A stretch of DNA of 64,000 bases from Polaromonas sp. (GCF_030680935.1 NZ_JAUXUP010000078.1:46646-110645), one strand, 5' to 3'. Numbered from the stretch's first letter, positions 17,104-25,839 are shown. Numbers and translations: made by a program. Notes: generated by a model from the letters alone, not told the origin.

Positions 17104-17997
17104 TCAGGCGCTGGTCACCAGCCGGAAGTCGTACTTCGCGCTGTGGAAAGGTGTGTCCAGGGTGCGGCCGTCGGGGGCCAGGCCGGCCGGGTGTGTATCG
17201 AAGTCCACGATCAGGCTGTTGCGCACGCCAAACACGGCGTCCGAATCGATGTAAGGGCTGTCGGAGACAAAGATGTGGGTTGTCAACCGTTCGTGGCCAG
17301 GCGCACTCAGCATCATGTGCATGTGGCCGGGCCGGTTCGGATGCCGGCCCATGCGGTGCAACATGCCGCCCACCGGGCCGTCGTCGGGCACCGGGTAAAA
17401 GGTTGGCTTGATGGACCAGAAGCGGTAGTTGCCGTCTGCGTCGGTGTGGAACCGCGCGCGCAGCGCCATGCCGGCATCCTCGCCTTTCTGCATGTCGTAA
17501 AAACCTTCGCCGTCGCCCGACCACACATCCACCGCGCAGCGGGCGACCGGCTTGCCAGCCAGGTCGGTCACGCGGCCGTGGTAATAACAGGGCTCGCCCG
17601 GGTTGCCTGCGCCTATGTCGGCACCGAGCGGCAGCTCGGGTGCACCCTCCCAGTAAAACGGGCCCTGCACCGTGGCTTCGGTCGGCGCATCGACGCCGCT
17701 GCGCGCCTTGTGCGCGGCTGCGCCTCTAGCCTGTTCGACGGCAACCACCAGCATCGAAATGCCCAGGGTGTCCGACAGCAGGATGAACTCCTGACGCTTC
17801 TCGTCGCACATCTTGCCGGTGGCGGTGAGGAACTGGATGGCCGTCATCCATTCCCCGGGCGTGAGCTGCACATCCTGCACAAAGGCATGGGCATGTTTCA
17901 CCAGGGAAGTCATCACCTGCTTGAAGCGCGGGTCGGGGCAGTCTGCCATGCGGTCCACCACGGCTTGCGCCAGGTCTTGTGCTTCTAGTTGCGCCAT
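17104..17997 (-). CDS. intradiol ring-cleavage dioxygenase 1 (hydroxyquinol/catechol 1,2-dioxygenase family)
   Basis: A 297-residue non-haem Fe(III) intradiol dioxygenase. An N-terminal helical dimerisation domain (FLTATG..CD..RQEFILLSDTLG) is followed by the catalytic beta-sandwich. The iron ligands are expected at the Tyr in GEGFYDMQ, the Tyr in KPTFYPVPDDGP and the two His in RPGHMHMM. The start at 17997 has AAGGAGA upstream. It is a paralogue of the dioxygenase at 21982. The best fit is hydroxyquinol 1,2-dioxygenase giving maleylacetate, since maleylacetate reductase is in the same region. Chlorocatechol or catechol cleavage cannot be excluded. First gene of an operon running to livF. Confidence 0.92.
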   Translation of the reverse strand: MAQLEAQDLAQAVVDRMADCPDPRFKQVMTSLVKHAHAFVQDVQLTPGEWMTAIQFLTATGKMCDEKRQEFILLSDTLGISMLVVAVEQARGAAAHKARSGVDAPTEATVQGPFYWEGAPELPLGADIGAGNPGEPCYYHGRVTDLAGKPVARCAVDVWSGDGEGFYDMQKGEDAGMALRARFHTDADGNYRFWSIKPTFYPVPDDGPVGGMLHRMGRHPNRPGHMHMMLSAPGHERLTTHIFVSDSPYIDSDAVFGVRNSLIVDFDTHPAGLAPDGRTLDTPFHSAKYDFRLVTSA

Positions 17998-18104
17998 CTG
18001 TTGTCTCCTTTTATTCATCGTTGGTCCCGGGGGGCCTGGCATGGGAAAGCCCTGCGAGTCTAGGATGTCATCCCGTGTCCCGGAAGTGATTAATTTGCAC
18101 CGTT

Positions 18105-18118
18105 ATGATCGATGTCAT
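18105..18118. promoter_or_regulatory. candidate LysR-type operator (ATGA-N6-TCAT)
   Basis: ATGATCGATGTCAT is an interrupted inverted repeat 25 bp upstream of a divergent LysR gene and about 110 bp upstream of the dioxygenase operon. GATGTCATC occurs again at 18065-18073. The size and position fit a LysR-type site, but this is inference from one locus. Confidence 0.35.
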
Positions 18119-18143
18119 CAATGATTAAAAACCGGGGATTTTC

Positions 18144-19025
18144 ATGGAACTCCGCCACGTTCGTTACTTCGACGCCATCGCTGAAACCCTGAACTTCACA
18201 CGCGCAGCCGAGCGCCTGCACGTTACGCAGTCCACGCTTTCGCACCAGATCAGGCAAATGGAAGACGAGCTCGGCGTCGAATTGTTCGACCGCAGCACCC
18301 GGAAGATCCGCATGACCGAGTCGGGTGAAATCCTGCGCACTTACCTGACGCCCGCGCTCGAACAGATCGACCGGGGCATCCAGGCGCTGCGTGGTGAGGT
18401 GGAGTTTCTGACCGGCACGATCCGCCTGGGGACCACGCCGAGCTTCAACACCCGCATGGTGCCGCACTGCGTCTCGTCTTTTCTGAACCATTACCCGGGT
18501 GTCCAGGTGACTGTGGAAGAACTGTCTGCCGCTGCCATCGTCAGTCGGCTGAAGTCCGGTGACCTCGACCTCGCCGTGTCCTACCGTCCGGAAGGAGGCA
18601 GCCTGTGGTTCGAGCCGCTTTACAACGAGGAGTTGCGCCTGGTGGTGGCGACTTCGCACCCGCTGGCGAAGCGGCGACGCGTACGGATGGTGGAACTGCA
18701 TCATGTGCGCATGGTGCTGCTGGACCCGCAGTTCCAGACCCGCAAACTGCTGGACGATTGCTTTGAGGCCGCCGGCGCAGAGCCGCTGGTGGTCGCGCAG
18801 CTCAACTCCGTTGCACCCATGATCGAACTGATCCGGCAGACGGGGCTGGCCGGCATCATTGGCGAGACCGCCGTGACACCTTCCGCTGACCTGCGGGTGG
18901 TGCCGCTGGAAGATCCGACCCCCATACGCACACCCGGCATGCTGTGGCAAAAAGGTGCAACTCGCTCGCCGATGATCAAGCACTTTGCAGACATCATCCG
19001 CCGGGCCGCAGCCCAGTGCGACTGA
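18144..19025 (+). CDS. LysR-family transcriptional regulator
   Basis: A 293-residue LysR regulator of the CynR/CatR-like branch. It starts MELRHVRYFDAIAETLNFTR with the helix-turn-helix AAERLHVTQSTLSHQIRQM and has a full substrate-binding domain (GTIRLGTTPSFNTR). It is divergent from the dioxygenase/CoA-transferase/ABC-transporter operon starting at 17997, which is its likely target. The effector is probably a pathway intermediate, by analogy with CatR/ClcR. Confidence 0.93.
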   Translation: MELRHVRYFDAIAETLNFTRAAERLHVTQSTLSHQIRQMEDELGVELFDRSTRKIRMTESGEILRTYLTPALEQIDRGIQALRGEVEFLTGTIRLGTTPSFNTRMVPHCVSSFLNHYPGVQVTVEELSAAAIVSRLKSGDLDLAVSYRPEGGSLWFEPLYNEELRLVVATSHPLAKRRRVRMVELHHVRMVLLDPQFQTRKLLDDCFEAAGAEPLVVAQLNSVAPMIELIRQTGLAGIIGETAVTPSADLRVVPLEDPTPIRTPGMLWQKGATRSPMIKHFADIIRRAAAQCD

Positions 19026-19038
19026 GCGCCGCAGTGGG

Positions 19039-19659
19039 TCAAAGCAGCGTACATGCCTGCTCGAACGACAGCCGCGGGTTGCGGTCGAACAGCTTGCTGT
19101 CGTCGCCGTAACCAAGGTTGATCAGGAAGTTGGCCTGCAGCCGGCCGTCTGCGAAGAACTCGGCATTGACCTTGGCCAGATCCACACCACTCATCGGTCC
19201 GCAGTCCAGCCCCAGCGCGCGCGCGGCCATGATGAACCAGGCGCCGCCCAACGTACCGTTGCGCGTCGCCGTGCCTTGCGCGAGTGCCGGATTGCCCTCG
19301 AAGTTTTCCTTCGCGCCCGGTTTGTGCCAGACCTGCGGCATGTGTTCGTAGAACCTGGTGTCATTGGCAACAATCACCGTGACCGGCGCTTCACGCGTCT
19401 TGTCGAGGTTGCCGGGAGTCAGGGCGGGCAGCAGGCGCGCCCGCGATTCGGGCGTGACCAGAAACACAAAACGTGCGGGTTGGGTGTTCATCGAGGTGGG
19501 GCCCATGCTGCCCAGCTCGTACACCTGTTGCAGCAGGGCGGCAGGAACCGGCTTGTCGGTGAATCCGTTGGCGGTACGCGCTTTCAGGAACAACTGGTTC
19601 AGGCATTCGGGTGCGATGGTCATGGCTTGTTTTCTATTGGAAAGGTTGAAGAAATTCAT
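19039..19659 (-). CDS. nitroreductase-family protein (RutE/HadB-like)
   Basis: A 206-residue FMN-dependent oxidoreductase of the malonic-semialdehyde-reductase/RutE branch. The pattern ARTANGFTDKPV, GSMGPTSMNTQPARFVFL and NLGYGDDSKLFDRNPRLSFE is diagnostic. The ATG at 19659 overlaps the stop of the Bug gene as ATGA, suggesting translational coupling. An in-frame ATG at 19623 would match the usual length equally well. It is the last gene of the operon from 22836. It may reduce a semialdehyde or a nitro/quinone intermediate in the pathway. Confidence 0.9.
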   Translation of the reverse strand: MNFFNLSNRKQAMTIAPECLNQLFLKARTANGFTDKPVPAALLQQVYELGSMGPTSMNTQPARFVFLVTPESRARLLPALTPGNLDKTREAPVTVIVANDTRFYEHMPQVWHKPGAKENFEGNPALAQGTATRNGTLGGAWFIMAARALGLDCGPMSGVDLAKVNAEFFADGRLQANFLINLGYGDDSKLFDRNPRLSFEQACTLL

Positions 19660-20669
19660 TCGACTTTGATGTCGGCATCACGAATCAGCTTTGTCCAGCG
19701 CTCGACATCGCGCTGCACCAGCGCGCGGGTCTCGGCGGCGTTCAGGCTCATGGGCTTGCCGCCGGCCTTGCGAAAGGCTTCCATCACGTCCGGCGCGGCA
19801 ATCACCTTTGAGAGATCCGTGCGCAAGCGGGCCAGCACGTCCGGCGGTGTTCTGGCGGGAACGAAGAAGCCGAACCAGGACTCCAGTTCAAGGGTTGCGA
19901 CGCCGGTTTCCTGCACCGTCGGCACGTCGGGGTGCATGGGATTGCGCTGGCCGCCGGAGACAGCGAGCGCCTTGACGTTGCCGGCATCGACCTGCACGCG
20001 CGCTGTCGGCGACAGATCGAAGAACAGGTCCACCCGGCCACCCAGCAGATCCTGGTAGGCCGCCTGCGCGCCGCGGTAAGGCACATGCGTGATCTGCACA
20101 CCTGCCAGGTGCCACAGCGCGGCTGGCAGTACATGCTGACCGGAACCGTTGCCGGCCGATGCGTAGGTCAGCTTGCCCGGATTGGCTTTGGCGTAGGCCA
20201 CCACCTCCTTCAGCGACGCCAGCGGCAGATCCTTGCGCGCCATCAGCGTGTAGCTGTAACCGACAGCCAGGCCGACAGGTTCGAAGTCCTTCAGGCTGTC
20301 ATAGGGCAGGCTGCGGTACAGGCCGGGGTTGAGCGCGATGTTGGACACCGAGCCGACCAGCAGCGTGTAGCCATCGGGCGCAGCTTTGGCCACGAAATCA
20401 GTACCCACCAGGGTGCCGGAGCCAGGCTTGTTTTCCACGATGAAGCCCTGCCCTGTCTGTTTGCCCATGCGGTCGGCCAGCAAGCGGCCCACAAAGTCGA
20501 AGCCCCCACCGGGCGGCTGCGGAACAATCACCTTGACCACGCGGTTCGGATAAGCGCCGCTTTGGGCATGGGATGGCAACAGCGCAGCAACGTTGGCAAG
20601 AGCCGCCATAGCCGCAACCAGCGCCAGCCGGCGCGGCAATCCCGTCAGGCGGGTCGGCAATGAAATCAT
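19656..20669 (-). CDS. Bug/TctC-family extracytoplasmic solute receptor 2
   Basis: A 337-residue receptor with a signal peptide of about 36 residues (ending LLPSHAQ). Family motifs are YPNRVVKVIVPQPPGGGFD, VENKPGSGTLVGTDFVAKA, YASAGNGSG and HVPYRGAQ. The start at 20669 has AAGGAGA upstream. A longer open frame extends back over the SnoaL-like gene and is rejected. No TctA/TctB partner is present. It lies in the operon of the second dioxygenase, so it probably detects or delivers that pathway's substrate. Confidence 0.92.
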   Translation of the reverse strand: MISLPTRLTGLPRRLALVAAMAALANVAALLPSHAQSGAYPNRVVKVIVPQPPGGGFDFVGRLLADRMGKQTGQGFIVENKPGSGTLVGTDFVAKAAPDGYTLLVGSVSNIALNPGLYRSLPYDSLKDFEPVGLAVGYSYTLMARKDLPLASLKEVVAYAKANPGKLTYASAGNGSGQHVLPAALWHLAGVQITHVPYRGAQAAYQDLLGGRVDLFFDLSPTARVQVDAGNVKALAVSGGQRNPMHPDVPTVQETGVATLELESWFGFFVPARTPPDVLARLRTDLSKVIAAPDVMEAFRKAGGKPMSLNAAETRALVQRDVERWTKLIRDADIKVE

Positions 20670-20724
20670 GAGTGTCTCCTTCTTGTTTGAATCAGCAACT
20701 GCGGCGCTTCGCCGGCCGGGCACC

Positions 20725-21342
20725 TCAGCGCTCCAGCGTCCCGCCAGCCAGCCAGCGTGCGCCGCGCTTGTACAGCTCATCAACCACCGGCCCCTTGAGC
20801 ATGGGCATGTCGAGCTTGACGGTGTAGCCAATACGCGTCTGGATGTAGGCCAGGTGCCGGTAGCCTTCAGGAAATGCCTGTAGCGCCTGCGCGTCGAGCG
20901 CAACGCTGGCGGTCGAATCCACCGGGTCGATCCGGTCCTTTTCATAGATCGGCTGGCGGTGCAGCAGCTTCCACTGGCCTTCGTGCTTCTGCACAAAGTC
21001 ATAGAAGCGCCCGGTGCAGACCACGTCGCACAGCACCGGGCCATGGACGCCTTCAACCATGCCGCGCTGTGAAATCGTCATCTTGGTTTGCGCGATGGCG
21101 CGGTCGCCCGCCACCTCGACCGCCGAACCGCCCAGAAAATGCAGGATGCTCACGCCCTTGGTCCAGCCTTCCTTCGTCACGCGGATAAAGTCGGCAAACG
21201 GGCCCTGAAACCAGGTCGCCATCATCACGCCCTCAGGGTGCCAGACGGTCGCAAAACGCTCCCAGTCGCCAGCGTCGCGCCAGACTGCCCAGCGTTCGAC
21301 CATCTGGCGGATATGCAGTTCGTTGTTCATGTCGTCGTTCAT
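20725..21342 (-). CDS. SnoaL/NTF2-like family protein
   Basis: A 205-residue protein whose first 140 residues fit the SnoaL-like/NTF2 cone fold (ERWAVWRDAGDWERFATVWHPEG, then GRFYDFVQKHEGQWKLLHRQPIYEKD). Such domains occur in hydratases, isomerases, ring-hydroxylating dioxygenase beta subunits and stand-alone catabolic enzymes. The C-terminal extension contains a LDMPMLKGPVVDELYKRG motif. It is part of the 22836-19039 operon and overlaps the Dabb gene by four bases. The reaction is unknown. Confidence 0.85.
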   Translation of the reverse strand: MNDDMNNELHIRQMVERWAVWRDAGDWERFATVWHPEGVMMATWFQGPFADFIRVTKEGWTKGVSILHFLGGSAVEVAGDRAIAQTKMTISQRGMVEGVHGPVLCDVVCTGRFYDFVQKHEGQWKLLHRQPIYEKDRIDPVDSTASVALDAQALQAFPEGYRHLAYIQTRIGYTVKLDMPMLKGPVVDELYKRGARWLAGGTLER

Positions 21343-21689
21343 TCGCTGGTTTCCTTGTGTTGATGGACAGCGGGCGCGAGTGGCTCCTGCAGGTCTTCGT
21401 AATCCACCTGGTAACGTGCAACGCGCAGATCGGCCAGTTCATGCTTGACGCGCAAATGCTCGGGGTGGCTGCCGTAGGCATCGAGCGCGGCCTGGGTATC
21501 AAACTCGGTGTAGAGCACCACATCGCAGGCGTAGTCGACGCCGCTGGAGTCCACGCCGATCTCCAGGTGCAGCAAGCCCGGGATGCGCCCGCGAAGTGAT
21601 TCGAAACTGTGCTTGAGCAATTGGATGCCACTGGCTTTCTCCACAGCGGTATCGCCGCGCAGGTTCCACATGACAATGTGTTTGATCAT
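21339..21689 (-). CDS. Dabb (stress-responsive A/B barrel) domain protein
   Basis: A 116-residue dimeric ferredoxin-like barrel protein. It starts MIKHIVMWNLRGD and has IPGLLHLEIGVDSS and DVVLYTEFDTQAALDAYGSHPEH, the Dabb signature. The start at 21689 overlaps the previous gene by four bases. Dabb proteins include olivetolic-acid-cyclase-like enzymes and many small proteins of unknown function in aromatic pathways. It may be an isomerase, a lactone-handling enzyme or a chaperone for a reactive intermediate; the sequence does not decide. Confidence 0.88.
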   Translation of the reverse strand: MIKHIVMWNLRGDTAVEKASGIQLLKHSFESLRGRIPGLLHLEIGVDSSGVDYACDVVLYTEFDTQAALDAYGSHPEHLRVKHELADLRVARYQVDYEDLQEPLAPAVHQHKETSE

Positions 21690-21985
21690 GCGGGGAACCC
21701 GGCTTTTTGAGGCCACAGGTTCACGAAGGCATGAACGCTGCTGATCGCGTAAACACCGGCGCGCGTGAAGGGCTCATCGGCCAGCCAGGCCTGCGCGGCC
21801 GCACGCGAATCGAAGTTGATGGCCAGCAGGCTGCCGATCATCGCCTGTCCGTCCTCGGCCATCAGCGGGCCGGCAAAGGCGATGTGATCGGACATCTCTG
21901 CCAGATAGGCCTTGTGCTCGGGACGGATGCGCAGACGCAGCTCGCCACTGTCCGGCTTGTCGATCAAGTGGAAGATATAAATCAT
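21686..21985 (-). CDS. YciI-like protein
   Basis: A 99-residue ferredoxin-like barrel protein of the YciI family. It has the RPEHKAYLAEM segment with the conserved His, FAGPLMAEDG, and GSLLAINFDSRAAAQAWLADEPF. YciI-like proteins occur in chlorinated-hydroquinone pathways, where TftG removes chloride from 5-chlorohydroxyquinol. In this operon, next to an intradiol dioxygenase, a similar dehydrohalogenation or decarbonylation step is conceivable (inference). Confidence 0.88.
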   Translation of the reverse strand: MIYIFHLIDKPDSGELRLRIRPEHKAYLAEMSDHIAFAGPLMAEDGQAMIGSLLAINFDSRAAAQAWLADEPFTRAGVYAISSVHAFVNLWPQKAGFPA

Positions 21986-22836
21986 TTGGGAAGCGCCACC
22001 GGGGTGGAAAGAAGGGGGTTGAGCACAAAATCGAAGTCAAGGCTGTAGACACCGTCCGGCTGCCTGATCCAGTCAGCCACCAGCGACTGGCGCACGCCAA
22101 ACACCGCATCGGAGTCGAGGTAACGGTCACCGCTGCGGAACACATGCGTGACCAGTTTTTCATAGCCCGGCGCGTGAATCATGAAATGCAGATGCGCCGG
22201 CCGCCACGGATGGCGCCTGGTGGCGCGCAGCATATCGCCCACCGGCCCATCGGCCGGAATCGGGTAGGCCTCAGCCACGATGGTCCTGAAATTGAAACGC
22301 CCATCCGGGCCCGAACTGAGCACGCCGCGTGCCCGGTGCTGCTCCAGCTCCGGGTACTGCACGTCGTAATTGCCCTCGGCATCGGCCTGCCAGACCTCGA
22401 CCACCGCACCGGCGACCGGCTCGCCCTTCAACCCCAGCACGCGGCCGCGCACGATGCAGGGCTCGCCCGCCGCGCCGTTGGCGACATCGGCGCCATGTTC
22501 GAAGTGCGGCGCACCTTCCACATGAAAGGGGCCGAACACCGTGGCCTCGGTGCAGCCCGACGGCTTGTCGTTGTTCATCGCCACCGTCAGCATGGACAGG
22601 CCCAGCGTGTCACTGAGCAAAATGAATTCCTGGCGCCTGTCATCGCACGTCTGCCCGGTCGCGGTCAGGAAATTGATGCCGGCAAGCCATTCAGCCTCGG
22701 TCAGTTTCACCTCGCGTGCAAAGGCATGCAAATGCTGGACCAGGCTGGTCATCAACTCCTTGAGCCGCGCATCAGGCGTGCCCGCAAACCGCGCAATCAC
22801 GGCCTGGGTGATGGTGTCCTGGTTCAGGTTGCGCAT
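21982..22836 (-). CDS. intradiol ring-cleavage dioxygenase 2 (hydroxyquinol 1,2-dioxygenase family)
   Basis: A 284-residue intradiol dioxygenase, paralogous to the one at 17104 (shared FLTATGQTCDDRRQEFILLSD and HLHAFAREVKLTEAEW region). Iron ligands are expected at the Tyr of EGNYDVQYPE, the Tyr of VAEAYPIPADGP and the His pair of RPAHLHFM. It is likely to convert hydroxyquinol (or a substituted form) to maleylacetate. It is the first gene of a six-gene minus-strand operon in which the genes overlap by four bases. It is divergent from the LysR gene at 23037, with a palindromic operator candidate between. Confidence 0.92.
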   Translation of the reverse strand: MRNLNQDTITQAVIARFAGTPDARLKELMTSLVQHLHAFAREVKLTEAEWLAGINFLTATGQTCDDRRQEFILLSDTLGLSMLTVAMNNDKPSGCTEATVFGPFHVEGAPHFEHGADVANGAAGEPCIVRGRVLGLKGEPVAGAVVEVWQADAEGNYDVQYPELEQHRARGVLSSGPDGRFNFRTIVAEAYPIPADGPVGDMLRATRRHPWRPAHLHFMIHAPGYEKLVTHVFRSGDRYLDSDAVFGVRQSLVADWIRQPDGVYSLDFDFVLNPLLSTPVALPK

Positions 22837-22950
22837 GGCCGGACTTGCAAAGAGGCGGGAGCGTGGACGTACATACTTTCCTTCGTGGACTCTCTGGCGC
22901 TAAATGTAGGCCGCGATGACGACAAAAAAAAGCGGGCTGGCGCAAATGAC

Positions 22951-22969
22951 TTTTCCGCACGGCGGAAAA
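22951..22969. promoter_or_regulatory. palindromic operator candidate, copy 1
   Basis: TTTTCCGC, three bases, GCGGAAAA is a perfect 8-bp inverted repeat between the divergent dioxygenase and LysR genes. A near-identical 19-bp site (TTTTCC..GGAAAA arms) lies at 30334-30352 upstream of the second operon. This points to one regulator for both, most likely the LysR at 23037. Confidence 0.6.
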
Positions 22970-23036
22970 ACAGTCGCTGCGCCTGAGCCACAATGCAGGC
23001 GGCCCTGAAAAAAACGGCAATTGCAGGAGGCATGGC

Positions 23037-23966
23037 TTGGATCGCTGGACGGAGATTGAACTGTTTGTGCAGGTGGCCGAAACCGGCAGCCTGAGCCGCG
23101 CTGCGGAAGCACTGGATCTGTCCAACGCAGCGGCCAGCCGCCACCTGTCGGCGCTCGAGGAGCGACTGGGCGCCCGCCTGGTTGAGCGCAACACGCGCCG
23201 GCTTTACCTGACCGACACCGGTCAGGAGTTTTTCAGCCGGGCCAAGGGCATCCTGGCCGAGCTGAAGGATGCCGAGTCTGCCGTCAATGCGACAGCGCTG
23301 AACCCCACGGGTACGCTGCGCATCACCGCCTCGCTGTCGTTTTCGCTGCATCACGTGGCACCACTTCTGCGCGAGTACACCCAGCGCTACCCAAATGTCA
23401 CGGTGCATGTGGAGGCGGCCAATCGCTACCTCGACATCATCGACAACAACATCGACGTGGCCATCCGCACGCGCGAGATCGAACCCGACTCCAACATCAC
23501 GATTCGCCGGTTGGGTGAGACACGCCGCATCCTGGCTGCCTCGCCGCGCTACTTCGCGCAGCACGGTTTCCCGAAAACGCTGGAAGACCTGCAGCGCCAC
23601 AAGCTGTTGATCTACACCTACGCCAACAACCCCAACGAACTGCGTTTCACGCGTGATGGCGAAACCGCCACCATCACGGTCAAGGGCCTGCTGGAGTCCA
23701 ACGACGGGCAGATCCTGCGCGCTGCCGCGCTGGACGGCATGGGCATCCTGGTGCAGCCCAGCTACATCGTCTACAACGACATCGTGGCCGGCCGCCTGGT
23801 GCCGGTGCTCGATGACTGGGACCTGCCGCGCCTGACCATCAACCTGGCTTACCCCAGCCGCAAACACCTCTCGGCCAAGGTGCGCACCTTCATCGATTTT
23901 GTCGCCGATCATTTCGAGAAGCAGGACTACGAACGCAAGTGGACCGGGCGCTTCGGCGTGTATTGA
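23037..23966 (+). CDS. LysR-family regulator of the catabolic cluster
   Basis: A 309-residue LysR regulator. The helix-turn-helix LSRAAEALDLSNAAASRHLSAL precedes a C-terminal domain (GTLRITASLSFSLHHVAPLL). The start is a TTG at 23037 with GCAGGAGG just upstream; the nearby ATG at 23032 is out of frame. It is divergent from the dioxygenase-2 operon. The palindrome at 22951 lies between them and recurs at 30334. It is therefore the best candidate to control both the 22836-19039 and the 30255-24778 operons. Confidence 0.92.
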   Translation: MDRWTEIELFVQVAETGSLSRAAEALDLSNAAASRHLSALEERLGARLVERNTRRLYLTDTGQEFFSRAKGILAELKDAESAVNATALNPTGTLRITASLSFSLHHVAPLLREYTQRYPNVTVHVEAANRYLDIIDNNIDVAIRTREIEPDSNITIRRLGETRRILAASPRYFAQHGFPKTLEDLQRHKLLIYTYANNPNELRFTRDGETATITVKGLLESNDGQILRAAALDGMGILVQPSYIVYNDIVAGRLVPVLDDWDLPRLTINLAYPSRKHLSAKVRTFIDFVADHFEKQDYERKWTGRFGVY

Positions 23967-24029
23967 AACGGCGGAGATTCTGGACACCGGCGTGCTGATC
24001 GCCGGCAGCTTCTGACAGCGCCATTTACT

Positions 24030-24092
24030 CCTGATTTGATAGCTGCTTGCGCGCGTCGGACATGGGCTTGAGCCCGATTTTATTGAGATGCT
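24030..24092 (+). repeat. ATAGC-type dispersed repeat, copy 3
   Basis: ATAGCTGCTTGCGCGCGTC, then CATGGGCTTGAGCCCGATTT. It aligns with five other intergenic copies in the window, at 5380, 9449, 27701, 45490 and 46190. Confidence 0.7.
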
Positions 24093-24107
24093 GACAGCGT
24101 CGCCGGT

Positions 24108-24716
24108 TCACCGGCCTATCACCGCGAGGTAGGCCTGGCGTGTCTCCGGATCCACGGACGCGAGCAGTTGCGTGTAGGTCGTCTGGTGCCGGGCCATCAT
24201 GCGGGCCGACGCGACGGCTCGGGAGCGGCAGTACCAGTGGCAGCTGTGCTGCATCAACAACAGTTCGGCCGACAGGGTGTAAGCCTTGTCACGCGGCGAG
24301 CGACCCTGCGCATTTTTTGCCGCACGCTCCATGCCCTCTGCATGAACCACCAGGGCGCGCCGCATGTCGAAGGTGTTGTCGGGGAAAAACCGGTCGGCCT
24401 CGGGTAAAAACCCCGGCAGTTTGCTGACGCGCGCCTCGGCTTCGTCCACCGCCGAAAAATCCGCCGCAAAACGCCCCAACTGCTCGCACAGCTGTTCCTC
24501 AGACAAGGCCAGCATGTGCCAGAGCCGGGTCTGGCGCTCCGGGTCTCGCTCCTCCAGCGCCCCGAGATAAGCTTCGATCAGGTTGTCCATCCGCTTTTCC
24601 AGCTGGTAGCGGCCAAGAAAGCTGCCGAGCAGAGCCATGCGCCTGGTCTGGTTTTCCGATTTGAGCTGCCAGGCGCCGAAAGCGGCGGCCATCAGCAGCA
24701 GAACAAAAATTTCCAT
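24108..24716 (-). CDS. hypothetical membrane-anchored protein
   Basis: A 202-residue protein I do not recognise. Residues 1-17 form one hydrophobic helix (MEIFVLLLMAAAFGAWQ), followed by a long helical cytoplasmic or periplasmic part rich in Glu/Arg/Leu. The C-terminal region has a Cys-containing stretch (LLMQHSCHWYCRSRAVASARMM split by charged residues). It stands alone between the LysR gene and the maleylacetate reductase gene. Nothing links it to catabolism except position. Confidence 0.7.
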   Translation of the reverse strand: MEIFVLLLMAAAFGAWQLKSENQTRRMALLGSFLGRYQLEKRMDNLIEAYLGALEERDPERQTRLWHMLALSEEQLCEQLGRFAADFSAVDEAEARVSKLPGFLPEADRFFPDNTFDMRRALVVHAEGMERAAKNAQGRSPRDKAYTLSAELLLMQHSCHWYCRSRAVASARMMARHQTTYTQLLASVDPETRQAYLAVIGR

Positions 24717-24777
24717 GACAACACCGGTCTGTCCATACAGGCCGCCAGTCTAGTACCAGCGGCTGGCCGCCGGTATT

Positions 24778-25839
24778 TCAGGCTTCGGGACGTTGCCCGT
24801 CGAAAGCCTGCTGCAGCAAGCGGCGGATCGCGAGGCGCTCCAGCGGCCGCGGATTCGCGTACTGATTTTGCAGCGCGATGTCGCAGGCTTTGTCGAGGTC
24901 GGCCGCTTGCATGCCGATATCCTTCAGCGCCACCGGCGCGCCATTGTCCTTCGCGAGGTCAAACACACCCTGCGCCGCCTGGTCCGCACCGAGTGCTGCC
25001 GCGATATCCCGCATGGCCTGCGGCGCAGCCGCTGCGTTGTAAGCCAGTGCATGTGGCAGCACGATGGTATGGGTCTCGGCATGTGGCAGATTGAAGGTGC
25101 CGCCCAGCGTGTGGCAGAGCTTGTGGTGCAGGGCCATGCCGACGTTGCTCATGACCGTGCCACACAGCCAGGCGCCGTAGAGCGCGGCGCTGCGGGCGGC
25201 GATATCTGATGGGTCGTTCCTGATCGCTGGCAAAGCGCGTGCGATGGCGGCTATGCCCTCCTTCGCCATCAAATTCATGATGGGATTGGTATCCACGCCG
25301 TACAGGCCTTCGGCCGAATGGGCAATCGCGTTAATTCCGCTGGTGACACTCATGCCGACCGGCAGGCTCAGCGTCAGTTCGGGGTCGTAAATCACGGTGC
25401 GCGGCAACACACGCTGGTCTTTGCCGGTTTTTTTCACGCCGGCTTCGGTGATGCCGTACACCGTGGTCATTTCCGAGCCGGCATAGGTGGTGGGGATCGC
25501 CAGGATGGGCAGGCCCGAGTCCAGCGCAATCGCCTTGCCCAGGCCGGTGGTCGAACCGCCGCCAATCGCCACCGCGCAGTCGGCGCCCAGCTGGCGCGCC
25601 AGCTCGCGTGCCTCGCGCGCGGTCTCTATCGGCACATGCATGACCGCACGGTCAAACAAACCGGCGGCACGCGGCCCCAGCAAATCGGCCACCATCTGCG
25701 CCGAGGCGCGCTGCTCGGGGGTGGACAGCACCAGCGCCTTGCGCGCGCCCAGCGCATCGATTTCGCGGACCAGGTGTTGCAGGCTGCCGGCACCAAAAAT
25801 GACACGTCCGGCCTGACCGTTGTAGATGAAACTTTTCAT
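24778..25839 (-). CDS. maleylacetate reductase
   Basis: A 353-residue iron-containing-alcohol-dehydrogenase-fold enzyme of the maleylacetate reductase branch. It reduces maleylacetate to 3-oxoadipate with NAD(P)H. It starts MKSFIYNGQAGRVIFGAG, the family's N-terminus. It has AIGGGSTTGLGKAIAL for nucleotide binding, PTTYAGSEMTTVYGITE, and HHKLCHTLGGTFNLPHAETH with the metal-site histidines. The start at 25839 overlaps the stop of the upstream dehydrogenase gene; a longer open frame into that gene is rejected. The enzyme links the intradiol dioxygenases to pcaIJ/pcaF further along. Confidence 0.95.
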   Translation of the reverse strand: MKSFIYNGQAGRVIFGAGSLQHLVREIDALGARKALVLSTPEQRASAQMVADLLGPRAAGLFDRAVMHVPIETAREARELARQLGADCAVAIGGGSTTGLGKAIALDSGLPILAIPTTYAGSEMTTVYGITEAGVKKTGKDQRVLPRTVIYDPELTLSLPVGMSVTSGINAIAHSAEGLYGVDTNPIMNLMAKEGIAAIARALPAIRNDPSDIAARSAALYGAWLCGTVMSNVGMALHHKLCHTLGGTFNLPHAETHTIVLPHALAYNAAAAPQAMRDIAAALGADQAAQGVFDLAKDNGAPVALKDIGMQAADLDKACDIALQNQYANPRPLERLAIRRLLQQAFDGQRPEA

